A DNA stretch of 58,229 nucleotides, taken from NCBI GenBank assembly GCA_039028895.1, contig JBCCHF010000044.1, positions 1-58,229 on the forward strand. Direction: 5' to 3'. Position numbers and translations under genes: made by a program. This document shows, in pieces, positions 1-7,927 of this stretch (positions are counted from its first letter, which is position 1; each line of letters starts with the position of its first letter). The notes beneath the pieces were generated by a model. That model was not told the origin of the DNA. It saw only the letters and a list, made by a program, of their open reading frames with translations, and made no database searches. Source of the stretch: JAHDCJ01 sp039028895 (GTDB lineage: Bacteria > Bacteroidota > Bacteroidia > Chitinophagales > Saprospiraceae).

Positions 1-255
1 GAAATAGGAAACCTGGAGATCTCTCCTAACCCAGCAAAGGATGTAATAAACATTCAGGTATTAGGTGAAACCCACTTGTTGGGAGGTAAATTACATGTAT
101 TTGATATTTTTGGAAGAAACATACATACACTAAGCATGCCTAATTCTTCATTCCATCAATTAGACATTTCAAATTATTTGCCTGGTTTGTATTTCGTTGA
201 ATTTATTGATAATCAATTAAAAACAGCAAAGGGGAAATTCATTAAAATTAACTAG
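1..255 (+). CDS. C-terminal end of a T9SS-exported protein (partial)
   Basis: The first 84 codons are open in frame 1 and end at TAG (253-255); the start lies outside the window. The peptide begins with an ISPNP motif, followed by alternating beta-strand residues, VFDIFGRN and LPGLYFVEF, and ends in KGKFIKIN. This is the classic type A T9SS C-terminal sorting domain, which sends a secreted protein through the outer membrane before it is removed. Nothing can be said of the functional part of the protein. Family assignment of the tail is firm. Confidence 0.85.
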   Translation, partial: EIGNLEISPNPAKDVINIQVLGETHLLGGKLHVFDIFGRNIHTLSMPNSSFHQLDISNYLPGLYFVEFIDNQLKTAKGKFIKIN

Positions 256-387
256 AAAAACTACCAATCCACCTTCTCCAATCGATTCAATATCAATTTA
301 GGACTGGCCTTACCTGAGCAACCGTATTGTGATTAATCATGTTTCCAGAATTGAAAGAAATGTCAAAAGCTTTTTTTGCCTTAAAGA

Positions 388-648
388 TTAATAAGAAGAC
401 AAGGAAATCTCTTTAGAGGCTATGTCAAGCCGCCACAATAACACTATAAACCAAGCAAGCCTCATATCGCTATCGCTAATCCAATTCCACGCTTTCTTTA
501 GGCCAGGAATGACCAGGCGGGATTTGATCACTTTTTTGGTTTCCTCATTTGGAGCAATGAGTGAAAGCCCAGTCAAAACACTCAGAGTAAGTGTGAAGAC
601 AAAAAAACATAGAGCTATGATAATAAGAACTATAATATCGCAAGACAT
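388..648 (-). CDS. Small hypothetical membrane protein
   Basis: This 86-residue frame starts at ATG (648). A strongly hydrophobic segment covers about residues 5-32 and a second, weaker one about 63-76, with a basic linker (KKVIKSR) between them. That pattern fits a two-pass inner-membrane protein. I recognise no family. A 77-codon frame on the other strand overlaps it, but its composition is less protein-like. The gene has no obvious partner; its nearest neighbours are a T9SS protein end and a divergent small gene at 902. It could be spurious. Confidence 0.35.
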   Translation of the reverse strand: MSCDIIVLIIIALCFFVFTLTLSVLTGLSLIAPNEETKKVIKSRLVIPGLKKAWNWISDSDMRLAWFIVLLWRLDIASKEISLSSY

Positions 649-901
649 AACTTAAGCAATTTAGACATAAGGTTAAACGTTGTGCTTCTGGAGTTATCGC
701 ACATATTGCTTCACTCCATGTTCGCAACTTTCATCAACACCAGATGGCATCTCATTTTTTTATACTGCAGACCTGGCAAGACTCATTTAGAGATCCACAC
801 CTCTCAGTATTGATTGCTCCAAAACAATTATCTTAGTTACATTCTTATGGTAATAAATTTGCATACTAATATAGGAATGCTCTCCGACCAACAGCTTTAA
901 C

Positions 902-1240
902 ATGATTCCTAGAAAACAAAATTATCAACAGAAACGTGCAGAACAAAAGGCAAAGGCTGACGACAATCAGTTCAAGCAAGACGCAAGAGAGCATAATGAA
1001 TCCACCCTGACTTTAGGCCGTCGCTCAATGATTGTCGTGATTGTATTCGGACTTATTAGCACTATCGCTACTTATTTGACATGGATTGACAATAAGCAAG
1101 ATGCTAAATGGCAAAAAGAGCAAAATGAGGCGTTTAATAAAATCAACGACCAACTGAGACAACTTAACGAAGCAATACAGGAACAAAACAAATTAACTGA
1201 AGAGAATGACTCAACTAAGGTACCCAACAAAAAACAATAA
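902..1240 (+). CDS. Small single-pass membrane protein with coiled-coil tail
   Basis: The 112-residue product has a charged, Gln/Lys-rich N-terminus (about residues 1-38), one transmembrane helix (about 41-62, with MIVVIVFGLISTIATYL), and a Glu/Gln/Asn-rich C-terminal helix (about 68-105) with heptad-like spacing that should form a coiled coil. There is no signal peptide; the segment is a plain membrane anchor. I do not recognise a family. It lies between chromosomal sequence and the mobile element and could belong to either. Coding is supported by ordinary codon use and by the coherent topology. Confidence 0.55.
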   Translation: MIPRKQNYQQKRAEQKAKADDNQFKQDAREHNESTLTLGRRSMIVVIVFGLISTIATYLTWIDNKQDAKWQKEQNEAFNKINDQLRQLNEAIQEQNKLTEENDSTKVPNKKQ

Positions 1241-1457
1241 ATTTAAAGGCGACAAGCTTTAAACTCCTTTGTCCTATTGTTCATTCTTTAATAAACCCCA
1301 ATATTATACACTGAAGCCTAATTGCCTCTATTGCCGTGGCAGCATCTCCTCTTTCAAAGGCCTTATTTTTGACCACTTCCAATTCGTGAATTATTTCACC
1401 CTGATCTGGTGTGCGAAGGTTTTTGCTTTCTTTACTCATTGTCTTTGTCTATTAAAA

Positions 1458-1727
1458 TTAACGATGCTTTCGCTTGTAGGTAATAACTATCTTCTGGTTT
1501 TCAGCTTCTGGTATCGCCGTAGGCACACCATAAGCATACTGAAATAAAAGTTTTAGGTGAGGAAATGACTTTTTAGCCTTTTGGGCCAAATAGCTTATTG
1601 CCTCCTGTTCACTTCCAAACACCTCCTCTAAGGCGTTAAAGGTTAGCTCTCTGATCGTTTCGCGGTCTTCTCTTGGCTTTCTGCCAGATCCCTCCCGCTT
1701 TCCTCCGTGGTTGTTATTAGTTGCCAT
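1458..1727 (-). CDS. Small KREGSGRKP-type element protein (paralog 1)
   Basis: The 89-residue product opens with a basic, glycine-rich stretch (GGKREGSGRKP, residues 8-18), continues with helical sequence, and ends with FQYAYGVP and a strand-like IVITYK tail. Proteins with this N-terminal signature are common in phages and phage-like elements, where they resemble small DNA-binding or terminase-small-subunit-like proteins; the role here is inferred. The start overlaps the end of the next gene by 11 bases, so the two are cotranscribed and probably translationally coupled. The 1717-2016 product is a clear paralog with the same motif order. Confidence 0.7.
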   Translation of the reverse strand: MATNNNHGGKREGSGRKPREDRETIRELTFNALEEVFGSEQEAISYLAQKAKKSFPHLKLLFQYAYGVPTAIPEAENQKIVITYKRKHR

Positions 1728-2016
1728 CTTGTGAAGAATTTATTAAATCGTCTTTGTACTTATACGTAACTATGAAGGTTTTGTCATCATCTGACGATAC
1801 AGCCTGATGAGGCTTGCCGTAAAGCTGTTCTACTATTAGCTTAACATACCGAAAGTCATCTTTTGACATTTTGGCTACGTGATCCCAAAAGTCTTGAGCA
1901 CCACCATACTCGTTTTCAATGCCTTTGGTTATTTTCTCTGCCCTTTCCATCTCTTCAGACTTTGGTTTGCGTCCTGCACCCTCTCTTCTGCCTCCTCGTC
2001 CGTCTTTAGTTGCCAT
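1717..2016 (-). CDS. Small RREGAGRKP-type element protein (paralog 2)
   Basis: This 99-residue protein shares its whole layout with the next gene: GGRREGAGRKP near the N-terminus, a helical middle, VKLIVEQLYGKP, then FIVTYKYK at the end. The tandem pair is most simply a duplication inside the element. The basic Gly-Arg-Lys N-terminus suggests nucleic-acid binding, and phage terminase-small-subunit-like proteins share this style, but no HTH is evident and the role is not proven. It is the seventh gene of the leftward element operon. Confidence 0.7.
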   Translation of the reverse strand: MATKDGRGGRREGAGRKPKSEEMERAEKITKGIENEYGGAQDFWDHVAKMSKDDFRYVKLIVEQLYGKPHQAVSSDDDKTFIVTYKYKDDLINSSQDGN

Positions 2017-2133
2017 ATTGCTTAGTTATTATTTTTTGAAAAAAGATTGATTAATCAAAACTTGAAAAAACTTGAAAAAACCTGATCAATAGGACCATGT
2101 ATTAGCAAATTTTGGTATGTCGTCTTGGTTTCA

Positions 2134-2391
2134 TTATTCACTTAGTTCAACGAATTTTAACAACTCTAGGTTCATGCAGAAGTTGACTGCACTTGCCTTG
2201 TTTCTGTATTTCTCGTCCCATAACTCCAATGCCCCAACTGTCCTTTCCCAGGAATCAAGGTGTAGTTCACATTCTTTAATTGTCCCTTCGTTCAGTTTCA
2301 TTTTTTCAGCCAGCTCCTTACGCCGTGTTTGATACGGATGTTCGTGCTTGCGCTCTGCATCATCGATTGACAATTGGTTTGCATTTTTCAT
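2134..2391 (-). CDS. Small hypothetical element protein, charged helical
   Basis: The 85-residue product is rich in Glu and Lys and predicted mostly helical, with no signal peptide, membrane segment or recognisable motif. Its ATG (2389-2391) overlaps the stop of the upstream gene in an ATGA arrangement at 2388-2391, which indicates translational coupling. It therefore belongs to the element operon. Position between the primase-like gene and the KREGAGRKP pair suggests an accessory role in element maintenance, but this is only inferred from context. Confidence 0.6.
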   Translation of the reverse strand: MKNANQLSIDDAERKHEHPYQTRRKELAEKMKLNEGTIKECELHLDSWERTVGALELWDEKYRNKASAVNFCMNLELLKFVELSE

Positions 2392-2609
2392 TTTCCCGCT
2401 TGGTATACAGTCATATAAAAGGACATGAAATCATATTGCGGTGCCTGGTCTTGCCATGCCTTTAGTGCGTCAACCATTTTGCTTTGTGACCTTGGGAATA
2501 GCTTTGCAACTTCGGCAACTAACTGAGGAGACAAACCCATGCTTTTTGCGATGCGGATATGGCTGTCAGTAATTATGGACTTTTGCTCTCTTCCTGGTTT
2601 GTTTCTCAT
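2388..2609 (-). CDS. Small hypothetical element protein
   Basis: The 73-residue protein begins 10 bases after the stop of the DUF6371 gene and ends in a 4-base overlap with the next gene. The region GLSPQLVAEVAKLFPRS could be part of a small helical DNA-binding fold, but no family is recognised. It has no membrane segment or signal peptide. Tight packing on both sides is the main evidence that it is real. Confidence 0.6.
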   Translation of the reverse strand: MRNKPGREQKSIITDSHIRIAKSMGLSPQLVAEVAKLFPRSQSKMVDALKAWQDQAPQYDFMSFYMTVYQAGK

Positions 2610-2619
2610 TGTGCTTTAT

Positions 2620-3891
2620 TTATACTTCGATAATAAACACACCCTCCAGCGAATGATCAAACCGTTGAACCAGGTTGGTTAAACTCGGGTTGACTTCAGC
2701 CATTGCTTTGACGGTGTTTATTTTGGATGGAAGGCTTTTACTGTCAATATTATCGGCCGTTAAGTCCCAATTAAGGGGGTAATCATTTGGACCTATCAAG
2801 ACGGTTATTTCTCCATTTATGGTTTGATATGTTTCGTTAGTACATCCTTGTGGTGTTAGCTCGGGTGTTTTTGTTAACACTGGATCCGTTTCTTGTGCTT
2901 CTGGTTTGTCGTTAGTTACCGGAACACTTGGCTGTTGGCGAATAACGAAATCGGCAATATCTAACCCCTCGTTAACTGTCTCTTTATCCGGCATGTTTTC
3001 CAGTCCGTCCCATACCGTATAATTGCACACAGTGGCCAGCATTTTTGCCTTTTCACTCCAGGCCTCAGTGGCGCCAATGTCAGGGTATAACACAACGTTC
3101 CTGCCTTTTAAATCCCCGTACACATCCCTGTTTATCCAGTTGGCGCCGTTCTTACCGCCTGTTGCAAGCCAAACAACATCAGGCATAAAGCCAGCCATTA
3201 TTACCGCCGTTTTTTCACTCTCAACGATCCCGACATTATCATTCTTCCGATCCGTGAGGATATGTGCACCAAAAAGACATTGTTTCAAATTGGCTTCATA
3301 GTCGTTTAATATCTTCTTACCCATAAAGCAAATATTTTGCTGCCCGGGCTTTATTCGTCTGCCTGTGTGCGGGTTATAGGCCATTACTTTCGCCTGTCTT
3401 ATCCGATTGAGCGTGTCTATCTGCCAAAACACAACCGAATTGCCGCCATGATTACGAAACTTTTCAGCTGTGCCTAGCTTGTATAGTTCAGCCAAGTCTA
3501 AAGCCTTTTCCTTGCCGAATAGATTAACCAGGTATTTGACAAAATTATTAGTGTCGTATGCCCTTAGTGTTCGGGTCATTGTTTCTTCAGGTAGGAATTG
3601 AATTGGTGGGGACTCGGGGGGTGCGTATCTGGTGTTGACTGTTATCAGGTCGTCGCTGTCCTTTATTCGATGTAGTGCGCCGGGGATATCCTCAAAGAAT
3701 TGACTTGGCGTATAGTGATATCCACACTTATTTTCTCTATTGCATTTGCCGACATTTTCAGCTAAATAAACCCCTTGGTTTTCGGTATCAATGTATCTGG
3801 TAAATTCTTTTGGCTTATTGCACCCTGGGCATGTGTGGCGGGTTTGCATTCCTTTGTATTTCTCTAATATAAATCTGTGTTCTCCGATCAT
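2620..3891 (-). CDS. DUF6371 protein with zinc finger, primase-like (PG0870-related)
   Basis: The 423-residue protein carries an N-terminal zinc-binding module with C21-x2-C24, C50 and C56-G-Y-H59, the layout typical of Bacteroidota DUF6371/PG0870-related proteins. The central part contains NVGIVESEKTA and a downstream VVLYPDIG, which resemble the Glu and Asp positions of a toprim-type nucleotidyl-transfer fold, as in primases. The C-terminal third is Pro/Thr-rich and ends in EGVFIIEV. Neighbouring DUF3987 and integrase genes place it in element replication. The primase role is inferred; the family call is good. The 238-bp space upstream holds the repeat array at 3915-4127. Confidence 0.75.
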   Translation of the reverse strand: MIGEHRFILEKYKGMQTRHTCPGCNKPKEFTRYIDTENQGVYLAENVGKCNRENKCGYHYTPSQFFEDIPGALHRIKDSDDLITVNTRYAPPESPPIQFLPEETMTRTLRAYDTNNFVKYLVNLFGKEKALDLAELYKLGTAEKFRNHGGNSVVFWQIDTLNRIRQAKVMAYNPHTGRRIKPGQQNICFMGKKILNDYEANLKQCLFGAHILTDRKNDNVGIVESEKTAVIMAGFMPDVVWLATGGKNGANWINRDVYGDLKGRNVVLYPDIGATEAWSEKAKMLATVCNYTVWDGLENMPDKETVNEGLDIADFVIRQQPSVPVTNDKPEAQETDPVLTKTPELTPQGCTNETYQTINGEITVLIGPNDYPLNWDLTADNIDSKSLPSKINTVKAMAEVNPSLTNLVQRFDHSLEGVFIIEV

Positions 3892-3914
3892 TTGCCTTTT
3901 TTTAAGAATGGTAC

Positions 3915-4127
3915 TTTGGCATTATTGGCATTATTGGCATTGTGTATCGTATGTGCCTGTAAATCAACCATTTAAGTCTGTTTGAAAGTGCCAGCTTTGT
4001 GCCAAAAGTGCCAAATGTAGTTTTTAGCGCTTTGGCATTATTGGCATTATCTGGCATTTTGAAATCAATGCAACTGTCTAATAATCAGTTAACTACATTT
4101 GAAAGTGCCAAAATGCCAAAAGTGCCA
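3915..4127. repeat. Iteron-like array: four alternating triplets of TGGCA/TGCCA
   Basis: Twelve copies of one pentamer lie in about 213 bp. TGGCA occurs three times in 3917-3939 (9-bp period, TTGGCATTA), TGCCA three times in 3989-4013, TGGCA three times in 4033-4056, and TGCCA three times in 4106-4127. The array is therefore two successive inverted units about 117 bp apart, each reverse block preceded by TTTGAAAG. It fills the space between the DUF3987 and DUF6371 genes. Such spacing at helical-turn intervals suits a replication origin with iterons or a cooperative repressor site. No binding protein is known. Confidence 0.75.
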
Positions 4128-4129
4128 AC

Positions 4130-5569
4130 TTAGTATCTCTTTACATATCTCCCATGTTTAACTTTTTCAAAAACAGCTCTCCCTTCCTTCGTTAAAAATC
4201 TCTTAAAACTTCTTTCTGCCATTCCCTGGCTTTTGGCTATGGCCACCCCGTCGTTTGTTTCAAATTCATTTGGCAGGGCATCGTATAACTCTCTTTTATT
4301 TCTCGGCAATATTTCTATTGGATCGGCGTCGTGTATTGCTCGATAAACCCGGAGCGATTGACTTCTAAAATACTCGGCAATCATAATAGCATTTTGCACG
4401 GTGGCCACGCTTATGGATACATTCATATCACGCTCACCACTGTAAGCCCAATGCAGGAGGTGTAACGCAAGTGCAATCCGAATAGTATGTTCATCAAACT
4501 TTCCGTATATCCCCCCTAGCAACTCACTTTCAGCATTATCACAAAGTGGCTTATTGTCGGCATTGAAAAACTCAATCATTCTAAGTCTTGCGTCTTCGTC
4601 CAGTCCAATGCTTGTCGATCCTGAATCCCTGCAATATTCCAAGTCTAGAAGTTTGTTAATAGCCCTGTCGTAGTCGTCTTTATATCGTAGTGGTTCAGGG
4701 TGCTTGCTGCGTATTGGTTTTTTCAATCCATTAGGCCAACAAAACAAAAACCTATCCATGAACCCGTTGGCGCTCCTGCCGTCTTTTGCCATTTCCCCAA
4801 TTACCCTTGGTTGTATTGTGCCAGTGATTGAAATGAATGGGTTATCAACCCGGATGGGTTCACCGCCTTTTCTGTCAACAGCTAGGTATTCGTTTGACCA
4901 ATTAGACAACCAAAATTCCTGTTCACCGCCTTGGTGGTACCTATTGAAATCCTTTATAAATCCTGCTAGTTCATCCCGGCACAATACAACGCCCCTGGGG
5001 CTATCGTTTAGGCTGCTACAGGTGGCTTCAGGGGTAATGTCGGATATTACAACCCTCTTAAATGTTGGAGGGTGTACGCCGTCCCTTTCTTTTTTAGGTT
5101 TGGCCTGGTCTTCGTCAAAGGCTTCCTTTTGTGTTTTGTACAAGTCATAATTACTTTTATCCCTTTTCCTCAGCGGGGACATGGCTAACTTAAAAGCACC
5201 TGTTTTGTTTGTGTTGGGGTCGCCTACTATAACCATATAAAACACAGCTTTCCGAGTTCCGATAGACAGCGAATCTATTACACACGAATTGCCTGTTGCT
5301 GAACCCGCAGCAAATACCATTAGGCTTGCTAAGAAATCGCTAGGAACGCCTTTGTCCTTTTTAGCAGATAGTATTAATTCTTTTGCCTTTTCTGGTAGTG
5401 TATCAAGAGGGAAGGAGTGGGATCCCCTGGGCCTGCGTGTAGCCTGTTTGTTGTGTGGGTTGGAGGCATCGATAGCGCCCCTTTCTAATTCCGCAAACGG
5501 CGCTCTTATATCTGAAATACTTATACTAATGACTTGCTTTTCTGGTAGGTTTTTTGTATACTCTTGCAT
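4130..5569 (-). CDS. DUF3987 ATPase (helicase/primase-type replication protein)
   Basis: The 479-residue product matches DUF3987 proteins, which are common in Bacteroidota phages and integrated elements. Residues 51-60 (HSFPLDTLPE) and the following helices resemble the family's opening, and VIVGDPNTNKTG (residues 114-124) is a Walker A-type loop with K122 and T123. ISDITPEAT followed by VLCRDELAGF is consistent with the Walker B region. The C-terminus looks like a small winged-helix segment (RSFKRFLTKEG). It probably acts in replication or DNA processing of the element. Its stop codon abuts the repeat array, and a hairpin precedes its start. Confidence 0.8.
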   Translation of the reverse strand: MQEYTKNLPEKQVISISISDIRAPFAELERGAIDASNPHNKQATRRPRGSHSFPLDTLPEKAKELILSAKKDKGVPSDFLASLMVFAAGSATGNSCVIDSLSIGTRKAVFYMVIVGDPNTNKTGAFKLAMSPLRKRDKSNYDLYKTQKEAFDEDQAKPKKERDGVHPPTFKRVVISDITPEATCSSLNDSPRGVVLCRDELAGFIKDFNRYHQGGEQEFWLSNWSNEYLAVDRKGGEPIRVDNPFISITGTIQPRVIGEMAKDGRSANGFMDRFLFCWPNGLKKPIRSKHPEPLRYKDDYDRAINKLLDLEYCRDSGSTSIGLDEDARLRMIEFFNADNKPLCDNAESELLGGIYGKFDEHTIRIALALHLLHWAYSGERDMNVSISVATVQNAIMIAEYFRSQSLRVYRAIHDADPIEILPRNKRELYDALPNEFETNDGVAIAKSQGMAERSFKRFLTKEGRAVFEKVKHGRYVKRY

Positions 5570-5588
5570 TCTGATTAAAATATTCTTT

Positions 5589-5616
5589 AGGGGTTGACTC
5601 GTGCAGGTTAACCCCT
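5589..5616 (-). promoter_or_regulatory. Intercistronic hairpin before the DUF3987 gene
   Basis: AGGGGTT (5589-5595) and AACCCCT (5610-5616) form a 7-bp stem with a 14-base loop in the 93-bp space between the HTH gene and the DUF3987 gene. There is no T-run downstream on the coding strand, so it is not a normal terminator. It could stabilise or attenuate the transcript. Visible structure, inferred role. Confidence 0.35.
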
Positions 5617-5662
5617 ATTTTGTTTGGAAAAGTGGTATTGTATTTACTGTAGGTGAAATACA

Positions 5663-5959
5663 CTATTTACCCGATTTGATCAATGCCCGAAGTTCATTTT
5701 TTGGAAACAGAACATTGCGGCCTCGATAATGCCTGGTTAACTTTCCCGCCCGTGCATAGTTGTCGATCGTAGACGGCGAACATTTCAAAAAGTTTGCTGA
5801 TTCTGCCTTAGTGAGAAACACGTCGCTGTTGTCTGTTGGTTGTTCCTCGACGACTGCAGTTGTTGGTTGGTGGTTTAGTTCAGTTAATGTGTTTTTTACA
5901 CAATTTGCAATAGTGGCTTCAAGGTCAGCCTTAGTCATTGAAACAATGAGATCGCTCAT
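5663..5959 (-). CDS. HTH domain protein, excisionase-like
   Basis: The 98-residue protein has a variable N-terminal helix (1-40) and a C-terminal helix-turn-helix of the HTH_17/MerR-like class (about 48-95: FLTKAESANFLKCSPSTIDN, then GRNVLFPKNEL). In Bacteroidota elements a gene of this type normally sits beside the integrase and serves as excisionase or as regulator of the replication genes. It lies between the integrase and DUF3987 genes on the same strand. Direction of control cannot be read from the sequence. Confidence 0.75.
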   Translation of the reverse strand: MSDLIVSMTKADLEATIANCVKNTLTELNHQPTTAVVEEQPTDNSDVFLTKAESANFLKCSPSTIDNYARAGKLTRHYRGRNVLFPKNELRALIKSGK

Positions 5960-6261
5960 TTAGGTTAGTTTTATGTGTTACAAAAAAGTGAAACTGTATG
6001 GGGCGGGGTCTTATTGATGTTAGCTGCTCACAATTGTTAACAACTAACACTAATAAAACAACATAGATAAAATCTAAGTTCCATTGAAAGATTATAGATA
6101 ATATTGATGATGTGTTGGTAACTAACCCAAGTAGTTGACTAACAATGACTTAGGTTGTTAGGTGTTTGAGTGTTTTTTTTGCTATTGGCGTCTTAGCTTG
6201 TCCTCTTGGAGAGAAAATTGACAGCTTTGATAGAAATGGATAGGCGCTCGAAAACAATAAT
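5960..6261. promoter_or_regulatory. Regulatory space between integrase and HTH genes, with GTTA/TAAC motifs
   Basis: This 302-bp stretch has no gene. It contains a perfect 10-bp palindrome TTGTTAACAA (6034-6043) running into CTAACAC, and further variants GGTAACTAACCC (6116-6127), TTGACTAACAATG (6135-6147) and GGTTGTTAGGTG (6153-6164). The cluster of short related motifs fits either arm-type sites for the integrase/excisionase or operators for the HTH protein. The assignment is tentative. Confidence 0.4.
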
Positions 6262-7569
6262 TCACACAACTTTAAGGTTTGGGCCATTGCTTGTAGACCT
6301 GCGCCTGAATTGGTCTAATTGGGCGTAAGATAAATACATCCCCATGTCAATGTATGCATCCAGCTGCTTGTCGTTACTGTGTCCAGTTACTGCCCTTACC
6401 ATCGTTCTCGGCATTCCATCTATTAGCGCCAACGTGGCCCAGGTTCGCCTCGATGTATGGGATCCAATTAGTTCATATTTGTGTGCCGAGTATTCAACGA
6501 CCTTGCCGCCCTTGGTGGTGTGTGTTGTCCGGGTCTCATTAACCCCGGCCATTTTTGCAACCTCCTTGATATAGTCACTAAGTTTTTGCCTCGAAAGTTT
6601 TGGTATTTTAAACTCATGCTTTTGTAAAATTGCCAAAGCATTGGGATGTAAAGGGACACGAACATACTTTTTGCCCTTCATTGCCATTATTCTTATATCC
6701 TTGCCTGTTTTTCCCTCAACTACATGATCCTTAGTAATGCGCCCATACTCCTGGTATCTTTGGCCGGTGTATGCCCCAAGCAAAAAGCGATCCCTTGCAA
6801 CGCTATAGCCCGCCTGATGGCTAGATAGATCTATGTCAAAAAGTAGTTGTAACTCTTTATGGCTTAATGCCATAACATCAGTTTTAACCTTTTTTATACT
6901 AAGCCCCTTGCCCCCCTTTCTATCAAAGTAGGTGTTGTTGTGTAACCCGTCTACTTTCGCAGCTGACATAAATTGTCTTAAAACAGACAGGCCTTTTGCC
7001 AGGTAATTGATTGATAGGCCTTTTACATCATACGCCCAGGCTGCGAACTCCCTTTTAAACTCGGGTGTGATGTCTTCAAAATCATATTCCTTTTTCTTGT
7101 AATCACAAAATGCTTTAAAATTACCTTTCCAATTATTTAAGACATTCCATCCCCCTTTTGACAACTCCCTATCCTCCTTCCTGCTTTTAACATGCTCATC
7201 GATGAACTCAATCATTGTTAACGCCCTTTTCTCTTTTCCGGCAGGCCTTGGCTTGCCCTCCCACCTGTAGCGCATTTCATTCCTGAAATCAGCGGTACTT
7301 ATATTCCCCTCGAATTCATTGTAAACCGATACGACAATTTTGGCAACGTCGTTTAGCTTCCCCCTCAGTGTGCTGTTGATCGGCTTTTTTAATGGAACGT
7401 GGTTTGTGAAATCCCAATGCTTTGTTCTAATCTTTAGTCCAGGGCTGTACTTAAACACCTGGGGATTTCCTTGGTATCGATACCTGAACACAATTGTAAT
7501 AGTAGTCTCAATATCAGCCTTGCGCTGAAGGTTGAATCTTACCTCTGGTGTACCTAATACTTTTGGCAT
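6262..7569 (-). CDS. Tyrosine recombinase / integrase
   Basis: The 435-residue protein has an N-terminal arm-binding region (about 10-95), a SAM-like core-binding domain (about 115-215) and a C-terminal catalytic domain. The catalytic set is visible: R271 (TGQRYQEYGRI), H371 and R374 (SHTSRRTWAT), H397 (VTGHSN) and Y406 (DAYIDM). It catalyses site-specific integration and excision of the element. The gene starts 172 bp from the tRNA remnant, the usual distance from an attachment site. It is full length for Bacteroidota element integrases and shows no disruption. Confidence 0.93.
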   Translation of the reverse strand: MPKVLGTPEVRFNLQRKADIETTITIVFRYRYQGNPQVFKYSPGLKIRTKHWDFTNHVPLKKPINSTLRGKLNDVAKIVVSVYNEFEGNISTADFRNEMRYRWEGKPRPAGKEKRALTMIEFIDEHVKSRKEDRELSKGGWNVLNNWKGNFKAFCDYKKKEYDFEDITPEFKREFAAWAYDVKGLSINYLAKGLSVLRQFMSAAKVDGLHNNTYFDRKGGKGLSIKKVKTDVMALSHKELQLLFDIDLSSHQAGYSVARDRFLLGAYTGQRYQEYGRITKDHVVEGKTGKDIRIMAMKGKKYVRVPLHPNALAILQKHEFKIPKLSRQKLSDYIKEVAKMAGVNETRTTHTTKGGKVVEYSAHKYELIGSHTSRRTWATLALIDGMPRTMVRAVTGHSNDKQLDAYIDMGMYLSYAQLDQFRRRSTSNGPNLKVV

Positions 7570-7740
7570 TGTGCTGTAGTTTGTTTGCGGAATATAGTAA
7601 GATTTTCCCGTTTAGGTCGTTTTTTAGGTTGTTTTATGTTGGCCTTGGTTGGTAATCGCTGGCAATTAATGACAGCGTAATTTCGTAAGTCGCTAATAAA
7701 CAAGGAGGTTGTACTGTTAGCGGCTGCCAAAGATAAGTAA

Positions 7741-7762
7741 GGTTCGAATCCTGGCGGGATCA
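7741..7762 (+). other. tRNA 3'-end remnant: attachment site of the element
   Basis: The 22 bases GGTTCGAATCCTGGCGGGATCA have the T-loop (TTCGAAT), the 3' half of the T-stem (CCTGG), the 3' acceptor strand (CGGGATC) and discriminator A of a tRNA. No D-arm, anticodon arm or matching 5' acceptor (GATCCCG) exists upstream, and the 5' half of the T-stem (TAAGG) no longer pairs fully. It is therefore the duplicated end left by integration and not a working tRNA. The acceptor would suit a tRNA beginning GATCCCG; the amino acid cannot be told. Confidence 0.8.
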
Positions 7763-7766
7763 CTAT

Positions 7767-7796
7767 AAAAAATCCACATGTACATGTGGATTTTTT
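7767..7796. terminator. Bidirectional intrinsic terminator after the tRNA end
   Basis: A perfect palindrome TCCACATGTACATGTGGA (7773-7790) is flanked by six A on the left and at least six T on the right, giving a stem-loop with a U-tract in both directions. Its place four bases after the tRNA end suggests it was the native terminator of that tRNA gene. Confidence 0.8.
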
Positions 7797-7927
7797 TATT
7801 TTAGATAAACTTGAAGCAAAGCTTCATAAGTTTGGAGAAAAAAAAACAAAATGCGGAGCAATTAGGCTTTTAGACTTATAATTTTTTATGAAGAAGCATG
7901 CTTGAACTTCTTTGGCTGCCAACTTCC

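Larger units (their letters stand above)
1458..7762 (-). mobile_element. Integrated mobile element, satellite-like, with tRNA-end attachment remnant
   Basis: Eight leftward genes form a compact unit: integrase, HTH/excisionase-like protein, DUF3987 ATPase, DUF6371 zinc/primase-like protein and four small proteins. At the integrase-proximal end lies a tRNA 3'-end fragment (7741-7762), the normal scar of tyrosine-recombinase integration into a tRNA gene. No relaxase, capsid or tail gene is visible, so the element is either a phage-satellite-type island or the replication half of a larger element. The left boundary is uncertain: I could find no second copy of the attachment sequence between 1 and 7740, so the intact tRNA may lie outside the window. 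Confidence 0.7.
7570..7927. other. Gene-free junction between element and AT-rich island
   Basis: The 358-bp space holds the integrase promoter region, the tRNA 3'-end remnant (7741-7762), its terminator hairpin (7767-7796), and an AT-rich tail. The tail has a small stem, TGAAGC-AAA-GCTTCA (7812-7826), and a palindrome AAGCATGCTT (7894-7903). A 25-codon open stretch at 7808-7882 on the + strand may be a coding remnant but has no start. A frame across the tRNA fragment on the minus strand is an artefact. Confidence 0.6.

Noticed and set aside
1269..1547. 92-codon plus-strand frame
   Set aside because: Cys/Phe/Tyr-rich and antisense to the end of the KREGSGRKP gene.
7554..7763. Minus-strand frame starting MIPPGFEP over the tRNA end
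   Set aside because: Its first residues are simply the complement of a tRNA 3' end, a frequent annotation artefact, and the remainder lies in the integrase promoter.
7690..7763. A complete tRNA gene
   Set aside because: No 5' acceptor strand GATCCCG, D-arm or anticodon stem can be found upstream; only the T-loop to the discriminator base remains.
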